Source: CBDUMN01 sp965368335 (GTDB lineage: Bacteria > Pseudomonadota > Alphaproteobacteria > Rhodospirillales > JAPHRK01). Taken from it: DNA of 25,969 nucleotides. Positions 1 to 6,321 of the stretch are shown piece after piece. Numbering within the stretch: position 1 is the stretch's first letter; the number at the start of each line of letters is the position of its first letter. A model generated the notes under the pieces. It had not been told where the DNA came from. It searched no databases and saw only the letters and a program-made list of their open reading frames with translations. Location: positions 1 through 25,969 of the forward strand of contig CBDUMN010000047.1 in the NCBI GenBank assembly GCA_965368335.1. The letters run 5' to 3'. The translations under genes were made by a program, and so were the position numbers.

Positions 1-40
1 CAAGACAGTCATTAATGCCATCTATTTCAATTCCAGGTGA

Positions 41-230
41 CTAGGGTCAGGACCCATTAATTTGATGCAATTCTGTTCCTTCTATTTAACCGAGGGCAAG
101 GAGACAGGGCGCAGGAAGGGTCATTCCCTTTCAAGACCTTTCGACGCTGATCCTAGAATGAACCCTTCGGGCGCTCCGCACCTTTGTGCCGGGGCGCAGA
201 ATGGATCGGATTAATGGGTCCTGACCCTAG
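41..230. repeat. Short element with inverted ends (REP/MITE-like)
   Basis: Bases 41-61 and 210-230 are perfect reverse complements over 21 bases. With three mismatches the match extends inward to about 29 bases. Each end contains a small palindrome, GGGTC-AG-GACCC. The interior holds further inverted pairs: 116-126 against 156-167, and an imperfect hairpin at about 171-198. No open reading frame of useful length lies inside. The outermost four bases at both ends are CTAG, which could be part of the repeat or a duplicated target. Ends with GGGTC/GACCC palindromes resemble repeats mobilised by REP-associated Y1 transposases (RAYT), but no transposase is present here, so a non-autonomous element is an inference. 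Confidence 0.6.
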
Positions 231-337
231 GTCAGAAAGGGGGTCGCAAGCCTCTGGAAAGCCTCGCCAAATGGGCGTGAACTGTGTAGGATGCCAAGCA
301 TAATTATAACCAATCGGGGAAAGTAAAGAGGTCTGCT

Positions 338-1039
338 TTGAGTGGGAGCGACGGAAATACGTTGCGGGGGATCGAGCTGCTGTCGGGCTTGCCGACGGAA
401 GAGCTGGAAAAAATTGAGAAGACCTGCCGCTGGAAACGATACGATAAAGAAGAGCAGATTATCGATCGGCAAAGCGATTCGCGCGATATCTTCTTCATCG
501 TCAACGGACGTGTGCGGGTAGTGATTTATTCGCTATCGGGCCGCGAGGTTACTTTAGACGATAACGAAACCGGAAGCTTTTTCGGCGAGTTGGCCGCAAT
601 CGACGGCTACCCCCGATCAGCCAGCGTTATGGCTTTAACCGAAACTCTGGTTGCGTCTCTGCCGCCACAGCAGTTTGCCGACATTTTGTCCCGTCATCCA
701 GAAATCGCAATGAAAGTCATGCGACGTCTGGCCTGGGTTATTCGTTCGGCCACTGAAAGAATTATGGATCTTTCGACTCTTGGGGCGAACAACCGGGTTC
801 ATGCCGAGTTGATTCGCTTGGCTTCTGCTGATCTTGATGAAGATAGCAACTTCGCCGTCATTTCTCCCATTCCAGTGCATAGCGAAATCGCCAGTCGGGT
901 GAGCACGACTCGGGAAACTGTCGCCCGGGTGTTGAACGAGTTGGCGCGGCAGGGGATTGTTCAGCGTCAGAAGTCCAGCTTGATGATCGCCGATATGGAC
1001 CGTTTGCGGGCTATGGTTGAAGACGTACGTGGTGAATAA
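338..1039 (+). CDS. Crp/Fnr-family transcriptional regulator
   Basis: This is a 233-residue cyclic-nucleotide-binding-type regulator. Residues about 12-125 form the cNMP-binding beta-roll, with FIVNGRVRVV and the FFGELAAIDGYPRSASV segment that corresponds to the phosphate-binding cassette. A long dimerisation helix follows (about 118-150). A C-terminal winged helix (about 155-228) contains the recognition region SRVSTTRETVARVLNELARQ. The N-terminal cysteine cluster of true FNR is absent, so oxygen sensing through an Fe-S cluster is unlikely. The cassette keeps GELA and the R-S pair, so cyclic-nucleotide binding is possible but unproven. The start is a TTG with AAAGAGG five bases upstream; no ATG offers a better start. 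It stands alone on the plus strand, downstream of the terminal-repeat element. Its target genes are unknown. Confidence 0.9.
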   Translation: MSGSDGNTLRGIELLSGLPTEELEKIEKTCRWKRYDKEEQIIDRQSDSRDIFFIVNGRVRVVIYSLSGREVTLDDNETGSFFGELAAIDGYPRSASVMALTETLVASLPPQQFADILSRHPEIAMKVMRRLAWVIRSATERIMDLSTLGANNRVHAELIRLASADLDEDSNFAVISPIPVHSEIASRVSTTRETVARVLNELARQGIVQRQKSSLMIADMDRLRAMVEDVRGE

Positions 1040-1210
1040 ACCGTTTTTTTCCTCCATTTTTTAATGTCGATACTGATCCTCGCTGAATGGCGACGGCTTC
1101 TAAAGTTTTGTTTTCTCGGTTGAATTTCCTCTAATTCGCCTGCTCCTTTGAGTGGTAAAAAAATGCTGGTTTCCCAAAAAGGTTCAGAGTATACTTTCGT
1201 ATATAAGTTA

Positions 1211-1328
1211 GCTGCCGACCCGCGGACTTAAGCGGCGTAAACCAGGATATCGGTTGTCGGTTTTTTACCGCGAGGCAGTGACGATTCCCTCAAGAGCAAA
1301 CTCAGGTCGCTTCGGCGACCTTTTTTTT
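1211..1328 (+). ncRNA. Possible structured small RNA ending in a terminator
   Basis: This lies in the gene-free stretch 1040-1575. Bases 1212-1216 pair with 1274-1278, and 1221-1225 pair with 1268-1272, giving a closed two-part stem around a loop of about 40 bases. A strong intrinsic terminator follows at 1304-1328. A TATACT hexamer at 1190-1195 could be a -10 element, but the matching -35 position (TGGTTT) is poor. I do not recognise it as 6S, SRP, tmRNA or a known riboswitch. It may equally be an untranslated region of an unseen transcript. The rest of 1040-1575 holds the divK promoter and leader; nothing else is evident. Confidence 0.3.
1304..1328 (+). terminator. Rho-independent terminator with UUCG loop
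   Basis: AGGTCGC (1304-1310) pairs perfectly with GCGACCT (1315-1321) around a TTCG tetraloop, followed by a run of eight T (1321-1328). It reads only on the plus strand. It lies 265 bases downstream of the Crp/Fnr stop and about 250 bases upstream of divK, so it most likely ends either a long crp-like transcript or the candidate small RNA. Confidence 0.85.
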
Positions 1329-1385
1329 GTTTGGCGTGCAGTTTCATAACTCTCTGTTTTGAAGTAGATTTTTTTGGTCGGTCGT

Positions 1386-1414
1386 TTGACACAGACTTGG
1401 GAATACTTCATGAT
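1386..1414 (+). promoter_or_regulatory. Sigma70-like promoter upstream of divK
   Basis: A perfect TTGACA (1386-1391) is separated by 17 bases from CATGAT (1409-1414), which matches TATAAT at four of six positions. Transcription would start near 1421 and give a leader of about 155 bases before divK. That leader contains GGGGATACC at 1452-1460 and its near reverse complement GGTATCCCT... at 1533-1541, which could close a large RNA loop. I saw no pair of TTAA half-sites suggesting CtrA control. Confidence 0.5.
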
Positions 1415-1575
1415 CCTTCTGCGCGGGAATGTTTGGGGGTATGCAACCAGAGGGGATACCCTCCTCCGCCAGAACCGTAGAAATATTCAAGTTTCTAAGA
1501 ATCACGTTCGGTTTTCATTTTGTAGATGATAAGGTATCCCTCCAAACGGAAGACCTGCTTTTGTAAGGGCGTAAA

Positions 1576-1941
1576 ATGGCAAAGAAAATTCTGATCGTTG
1601 AAGATAATGAATTGAATATGAAACTGTTCAACGATCTTCTCCAGGCACATGGGTATGATACGCTTCAAACCAAAGATGGACGGGAGGCGCTTAAATTAGC
1701 CCAGGACAACCGTCCCGATTTGATTTTAATGGATATCCAGCTGCCGGAAATTTCCGGGCTTGATATTACCAAAATGATCAAGGCTGATGATGACCTGAAA
1801 GCGACCCCGGTTATTGCCGTGACGGCGTTCGCCATGAAAGGCGATGAGGAAAAAATTAGGGAAGGCGGTTGCGATGGGTATATCGCCAAGCCGATCTCGG
1901 TTCCTAATTTTCTTGAAACGGTCGCAAAGTTTCTGGAATAA
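1576..1941 (+). CDS. divK: Single-domain response regulator DivK
   Basis: The 121-residue protein is one receiver domain with no output domain. It has the acidic pocket E9-D10, phospho-acceptor D53 in LILMDIQLPEISGL, T83 in the VTAFAMKGDEEKIREGGCDGYI block and K105 in AKPIS. These blocks match Caulobacter-type DivK closely. In alphaproteobacteria DivK is phosphorylated by PleC/DivJ-type kinases and acts through DivL and CckA on CtrA, controlling cell-cycle and polarity; partners in this organism are not visible here. AAGGG lies six bases before the ATG. In many relatives divK is followed by pleD, but here it is followed by a terminator and convergent rpmG. Confidence 0.93.
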   Translation: MAKKILIVEDNELNMKLFNDLLQAHGYDTLQTKDGREALKLAQDNRPDLILMDIQLPEISGLDITKMIKADDDLKATPVIAVTAFAMKGDEEKIREGGCDGYIAKPISVPNFLETVAKFLE

Positions 1942-1974
1942 CGCGGCCCATTTTCTGGGACCGTCAATGACAAA

Positions 1975-1998
1975 AAACCGCTCCTTTTGGGGCGGTTT
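1975..1998. terminator. Bidirectional terminator after divK
   Basis: AAACCGCTCC (1975-1984) pairs with GGGGCGGTTT (1989-1998) around a TTTT loop with one G-U pair. On the plus strand it is followed by A and seven T. On the minus strand it is followed by a run of six T. It can therefore end divK and also serve as a second terminator for rpmG. Confidence 0.8.
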
Positions 1999-2027
1999 AT
2001 TTTTTTATTGATATATTCCAACAAATG

Positions 2028-2053
2028 AACGCCGCTCTAAAAAGAGCGGCGTT
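2028..2053 (-). terminator. Hairpin downstream of rpmG
   Basis: A perfect 11-base stem, AACGCCGCTCT (2028-2038) with its complement (2043-2053), closes an AAAA loop. It begins 42 bases after the rpmG stop. The T tail on the minus strand is weak (GTTCATTTG), while on the plus strand it is TTTT. It probably works together with the hairpin at 1975-1998 between the convergent genes. Confidence 0.65.
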
Positions 2054-2094
2054 TTAAAGTATCAAGTCGGCGCGGGCCAAAGAGCCCACAGGCC

Positions 2095-2262
2095 TTACTT
2101 GATTTTTTGTTCCTTGAACAGGACGTGCTTGCGCGCACGCGGATCGTATTTGCGGAACTCCATCTTTTCAGTGGTGTTGCGCGGATTTTTCTTGGTCACG
2201 TAAAAGTAGCCCGTATCGGCGGTGCTGACCAGTCTGACCAAAATGGTGCTCGGCTTAGCCAT
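2095..2262 (-). CDS. rpmG: 50S ribosomal protein L33
   Basis: This short gene encodes 55 residues beginning MAKPSTILVRLVSTADTG and ending in KHVLFKEQKIK. It has the L33 features YFYVTKKNPRNTTEKMEF and RKYDPRARKHV. L33 is a small protein of the large ribosomal subunit near the tRNA E site. No cysteine is present, so this is the zinc-independent (C-minus) form. The length matches the alphaproteobacterial family. AGGAC sits about seven bases before the ATG. A TTGACA-type promoter lies just upstream, so it can be transcribed separately from the S41 protease gene 99 bases upstream. Two hairpins follow its stop. Confidence 0.95.
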   Translation of the reverse strand: MAKPSTILVRLVSTADTGYFYVTKKNPRNTTEKMEFRKYDPRARKHVLFKEQKIK

Positions 2263-2304
2263 GGTAAGTGTCCTGTTGGCGAAATGCTTTAAATCAGAGG
2301 CGGC

Positions 2305-2332
2305 AAAATAGCGCTCCTGACGTCAGTGTCAA
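2305..2332 (-). promoter_or_regulatory. Promoter of rpmG with a palindromic spacer
   Basis: On the minus strand a perfect TTGACA (plus 2327-2332) is followed after 16 bases by TATTTT (plus 2305-2310). Transcription would start near 2298, about 36 bases before the rpmG start. The spacer contains the perfect ten-base palindrome CTGACGTCAG (2317-2326), adjacent to the -35 element, where a bound protein could block RNA polymerase. Confidence 0.6.
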
Positions 2333-2361
2333 GAGGATTTGCTGAAAACCAAGGAAAGAAG

Positions 2362-3960
2362 CTAAGGGTGCTTGGCTGTTTGCTGCGGTGCGCTGCCAAG
2401 AAGGAGGGTCCTGTAAAGTTTTGGTGATTGGAGAAGACGGGTGGCAATCTCCATATGGGGCCCTTCTTTCTGCCGTTTTGCCGGACAGGTTTGGCGCAGC
2501 AAATCGCGCTCCACTTCTTCTTCATAGGATAGCTCGCGCCAGGATTGGGCTTTTAAATGCAAGCTATCGAGCGTCGCAGGGATGTTGGTCAGGGCATGGT
2601 CGACATCGATTTTATGCGTTATCCCGGACGAATCGGCGGGGTTGGTGCAAACAGTCGGCAGGACGCCCAGGCCATGCATGATGTAGCCGGATGGGGGAAT
2701 GAGGCGCGACCAGGTGAGGGTGAGTTCACCGTTGTTGACCAGCCGGATGACTGTTTGGACAGTGCCTTTTCCATAACTTGACGTGCCGACTGCGACGGCT
2801 CTATCGCGGTCCTGGAGGGCCGTCGCCAGAACCTCCGCTGCTGAGGCGGTGCGTCCGTCAACCAGCATAATGATTGGCAGACTGGCGAAATAATTATCCG
2901 AATCGGCTTCGTAAACCTGGGTGGAGCCGGGGTGACGGCCTCGCTGCGCAAATATCCGACCTTCGGGAAGAAAAAGATCGGCAACCCGAATCGCCTGCTT
3001 GAGGAGACCGCCGGGGTTTCCGCGTAGATCCAGAACAATTCCGGCTAGCTGTGGATGACCGGATAAGGCTTCGAGGGATTTCCGCATATCCTCGGCGGTA
3101 TTGCGGTTAAAGCCGATAATGGTTATGTGAGCGACATTGTCCTCAATTCCCCAGGAAACTGTCGGAATGATGACTTTCTGGCGTGTGAGGGCAAAGCGCA
3201 GGGAAGGTTTGTCGGTCTCACGGCTGACGACAAGCGTAACGACTTGCCCTCTTCGTCCGCGCAACATGTCTTTGACTTGTTCCTGGCTTAATCCATCGGT
3301 GGGAACGCCGTCGATGCGTGTGATCCTGTCATCTTTCAGAATACCGCCTTGTGCTGCCGGGCCATCCTTAAAAACCTCGGTGACGATAACCGTGTTATCG
3401 GAAACCTTAAAGCGTAACCCAATGCCCCCATATCCATTGCGTTTGGCACGGTTGTCTCGTGCTTTTTTGGCTGTGGAATAGCGCGAAAACCGGTCGAGTG
3501 GAGCTAAAGCGGTTTCGAAAATAGCTTGGTAGACTCTCGGGGCGTCAGCAGCGGCGATTTCGGGGGAAAAGGTGCGTGCCGTGTTGTAAGCGTCGAAGGT
3601 CAGGTCGGCCCACCCCTCCACATCATTTTCAGCGGGGATAGAGAAGCTTTCTTTGGTGGAACCGTCGTGTGAGACGGTTAGCCATTCTCCATCCAGTGAA
3701 GCTGAAAATCCCTTATCGATGCGTGAGAGTCCGTTTAAGCCGTTGATGGCGATATCGGAAACCTTAAGCGGTTCAATGTATTTGCTTGTGATTGTTCCGT
3801 AGGCCGTGGCGAAGGTTTCCTGACCTTCCATTCGTCCGATGGGCGCTGCAGCTTTATTCGGAGCAGGGGGGAGGATGGCGCAAGCGGAAAGTCCTGCAGT
3901 CAGGGCGACGGCAGATAATAAAATGCGTAGGTGATTTCTAAGCGATGGGCCCAAGGCCAA
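2362..3960 (-). CDS. S41-family C-terminal processing peptidase, predicted lipoprotein
   Basis: This 532-residue protease starts with an N-terminal lipoprotein signal, LLSAVALTAGLSAC, with the lipobox cysteine at C27. A PDZ domain spans about 178-260 (GGIGLRFKV, GPAAQGGILKDDRITRIDG). The S41 catalytic domain follows, with LDLRGNPGGLL at 311-320, nucleophile S373 in DGRTASAAE and general base K398 in SYGKGTVQT. The Ser-Lys dyad cleaves substrates near their C termini; a periplasmic, membrane-tethered role is inferred. The start is TTG with GAGGGAAGG six bases upstream. The approximately 100 residues after the catalytic core are not a domain I recognise. The gene follows rnr by 76 bases, with a weak hairpin between. 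A Ctp/Prc-type protease is secure; the substrate is unknown. Confidence 0.88.
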   Translation of the reverse strand: MALGPSLRNHLRILLSAVALTAGLSACAILPPAPNKAAAPIGRMEGQETFATAYGTITSKYIEPLKVSDIAINGLNGLSRIDKGFSASLDGEWLTVSHDGSTKESFSIPAENDVEGWADLTFDAYNTARTFSPEIAAADAPRVYQAIFETALAPLDRFSRYSTAKKARDNRAKRNGYGGIGLRFKVSDNTVIVTEVFKDGPAAQGGILKDDRITRIDGVPTDGLSQEQVKDMLRGRRGQVVTLVVSRETDKPSLRFALTRQKVIIPTVSWGIEDNVAHITIIGFNRNTAEDMRKSLEALSGHPQLAGIVLDLRGNPGGLLKQAIRVADLFLPEGRIFAQRGRHPGSTQVYEADSDNYFASLPIIMLVDGRTASAAEVLATALQDRDRAVAVGTSSYGKGTVQTVIRLVNNGELTLTWSRLIPPSGYIMHGLGVLPTVCTNPADSSGITHKIDVDHALTNIPATLDSLHLKAQSWRELSYEEEVERDLLRQTCPAKRQKEGPHMEIATRLLQSPKLYRTLLLGSAPQQTAKHP

Positions 3961-4003
3961 CGAAAACCTTCCCTCAGAAAGATCGCAAAATTGAAAATAT
4001 CAG

Positions 4004-4025
4004 CCCCTATTGTCTACGGTAGGGG
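4004..4025 (-). other. Small hairpin between rnr and the S41 protease gene
   Basis: CCCCTA (4004-4009) pairs with TAGGGG (4020-4025) just after the rnr stop. There is no strong T run on the minus strand (CTGATATTTTC follows). It may be a weak terminator or a 3'-end protecting stem that partly separates the two genes. Confidence 0.3.
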
Positions 4026-4036
4026 TGAAAAGGCGG

Positions 4037-6319
4037 TTAACCCCGGTTCTTGCGGCTTTTGTTTCGGTTTTTACCGGATTTCCCTTTTCCGCCCTTGCGA
4101 GGACGCCCTTTACGCCCACCGGATCGTTTCGGCGGAAAATAACCGCTTGGCTCGGGAACCTCGCCATCCTCCATGATGTTGAGCACCATGCTACCGGTAA
4201 TTGGGTTGGCTTCGGTCAGCTTGACCTCCACGATGTCGCCCAGGCGGTATTGTCGTTTGCCGGAGCTGCCGACCAGACGGTGTCCTGCTTCATCGTGCTC
4301 GTACCAATCTCCGGGCAGAGAGCCGATGGGAACCAGCCCGTCGCCGCCACTTTCATCGAGTGTGACGAATAGGCCGAAGCGCGTGACGCCGGAAACCCGT
4401 CCGGTAAATGCGCCGCCTACATGATCTGCGAGATATAGTGCCGTGTAGCGGTCTGTCACCTCCCGCTCGGCCACTTGGGCGCGCCGTTCGGTGATGGAGA
4501 TGTGTTCACCCATCTCCTCGAAATCTTTGTGATCAGGCTCTAGCGATCCTTCGCCAAGACTAAGGCCGTGGATCAGCGCTCGGTGGACCAAAAGATCGGC
4601 ATAGCGCCGGATGGGTGAGGTGAAGTGCGCATAGCGACGAAGCGCCAGGCCGAAGTGTCCCAGGTTGTCGGGGCTGTAAACCGCTTGAGCCTGACTTCGC
4701 AAGATAACTTCGCTGACCAGTTGGGCGTGTGGCGTGCCCTCGACCTTTTTAAGAATTTGATTGAACTGCGTCGGTTTGAGCACCTGGCCTTTAGCCAGCT
4801 TCATGTTCAGGCTATCGAGAAATTCCCGTAGGGCTGTAAGTTTCTCCTGCGCCGGCTCATCATGGACGCGGTACATACAGGGCATGTGTTTGCGTTCCAG
4901 TGTTTCCGCCGCAGCCACGTTGGCGGTGATCATAAACTCCTCGATCAACCGATGGCTGTCGAAACGTTCGCGTTCCTCCACGCCGGTCACATTGCCCTGA
5001 TCGTCGAGGAGAATTTTTTTCTCAGGCAAGTCCAGTTCAAGGACGCCACGCCGTTTGCGGCTCTTTAGCAAGGCCTCATAAGCGCCGTAGAGGGGGGCGA
5101 TGACTGTTTCGGTCAGTGGGGTCGTTGTTTCGTCGGGATGGCCGTCACGGGCTTCCTGAACCTGTGTGTAGGTGAGGCGAGCGGCCGATTTCATCAGACC
5201 GCGAACGAATTTGTGCCGTTTGAGGGTTCCCCCGGAGCTGATCCACATATGAACCGCAAGGCAGGGGCGCTCTTCGTGAGGCACAAGAGAGCACCAGCCA
5301 TTTGATAGGGCCTCGGGCAGCATAGGGACTACCCGGTCGGGAAAATAGACGGAGTTGCCCCGCTGATAGGCGGATTTGTCCAGGGGTGAATTGGGACGCA
5401 CATACCAAGCGACATCGGCGATCGCCACCATGATATGCCAGCCGCCTTCATTCTTCGGGTCGGTATCGGGTTCCGCCCAGACAGCATCGTCGAAATCCCG
5501 GGCATCTTCCCCGTCAATGGTGACGAGGGGGATGTCTCGCAGGTCGGTGCGATCATTCAATTGGGCTGCCTTTGCTGCTTCTGCTTCGGCGATGACCTCC
5601 GATTGGAAATGTAAAGGGATGTCGTAGGTGTGAATGGCGATCAGGCTGACCGACTTGGGCTCTCCCATTCGCCCGAGCCGCTCAACAATACGCGCCTTTC
5701 GCAGCCCATAGTGTTTTCCGGGGAGCACCTCAGCCGAAACCAGGTCGCCGCGCTCGGCCCCACGTCGGTCTTCGCCGACGACGGCAAGCTCATACTTGCT
5801 TTTGCGGCTGGTTGGCATGATCCGCCCTTCGCCGTCGACTTCCATAAAGATGCCGATAATCTGCGAAGCCGTTTGATCGATGCGCTTTATTACCCGTGCG
5901 TTGTAGCTGCCATTCCGGTTTCTTGACAGTCGCGCCAAAACTCTATCGCCCAGCCCTGCCGTATTGCGGCCTCTTTTCTGGCGGGAGATGTAGATGGTTG
6001 GGGGGCGTTCGTCATGTTCCCATCGATGGGGGCGGGCGATCAGTTCGCCTTCGACATCCAACTCGTGAATGTCGAGGACCGTTACTTCCGGCAAAGCGCC
6101 TTGTTCGGTAAACCGCCGTCCCTTATGGCGGTCAACCTGTCCTTCCGCCTCCAGTTCCTTCAACATTTGTTTCAGAACGATTTTGTCGTTTCCGAAAATA
6201 TGAAAGGCTCGGGCGATTTCACGCTTGCCCACCTTGCCGCCGTTGGAACGAATGAACTCCAGCACCTCTTCCTTGGTTGGGAAGGGCGTTTGTTTCTTGG
6301 GAGGCTTTCTGCCGACCAT
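4037..6319 (-). CDS. rnr: Ribonuclease R
   Basis: This is a 760-residue RNB-family 3'-5' exoribonuclease that degrades structured RNA. It has an N-terminal winged-helix region (about 14-72), cold-shock-type OB folds (about 75-235) and the RNB catalytic domain from about 260. The metal-binding aspartates are D269, D275, D277 and D278 in TIDGEDARDFDDAV. Downstream blocks include FALRRYAHFTSPIRRYADLLVHR in type (here GLALRRYAHFTSPIRRYADL). An S1 domain lies at about 640-715 (FTGRVSGVTRFGLFVTLDE). The C-terminal tail from about 729 is rich in Lys, Arg and Gly, typical of RNase R rather than RNase II. The ATG is two bases after the topA stop, so translation is probably coupled to topA. Confidence 0.96.
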   Translation of the reverse strand: MVGRKPPKKQTPFPTKEEVLEFIRSNGGKVGKREIARAFHIFGNDKIVLKQMLKELEAEGQVDRHKGRRFTEQGALPEVTVLDIHELDVEGELIARPHRWEHDERPPTIYISRQKRGRNTAGLGDRVLARLSRNRNGSYNARVIKRIDQTASQIIGIFMEVDGEGRIMPTSRKSKYELAVVGEDRRGAERGDLVSAEVLPGKHYGLRKARIVERLGRMGEPKSVSLIAIHTYDIPLHFQSEVIAEAEAAKAAQLNDRTDLRDIPLVTIDGEDARDFDDAVWAEPDTDPKNEGGWHIMVAIADVAWYVRPNSPLDKSAYQRGNSVYFPDRVVPMLPEALSNGWCSLVPHEERPCLAVHMWISSGGTLKRHKFVRGLMKSAARLTYTQVQEARDGHPDETTTPLTETVIAPLYGAYEALLKSRKRRGVLELDLPEKKILLDDQGNVTGVEERERFDSHRLIEEFMITANVAAAETLERKHMPCMYRVHDEPAQEKLTALREFLDSLNMKLAKGQVLKPTQFNQILKKVEGTPHAQLVSEVILRSQAQAVYSPDNLGHFGLALRRYAHFTSPIRRYADLLVHRALIHGLSLGEGSLEPDHKDFEEMGEHISITERRAQVAEREVTDRYTALYLADHVGGAFTGRVSGVTRFGLFVTLDESGGDGLVPIGSLPGDWYEHDEAGHRLVGSSGKRQYRLGDIVEVKLTEANPITGSMVLNIMEDGEVPEPSGYFPPKRSGGRKGRPRKGGKGKSGKNRNKSRKNRG

Positions 6320-6321
6320 GT

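Noticed and set aside
338..1039. The Crp/Fnr protein as an oxygen-sensing FNR
   Set aside because: The N-terminal cysteines needed for the 4Fe-4S cluster are missing.
1040..1575. tRNA, 6S RNA or SRP RNA in the long gap before divK
   Set aside because: No cloverleaf, CCA end, SRP tetraloop domain or recognisable 6S bubble could be found; only generic stems and a terminator are seen.
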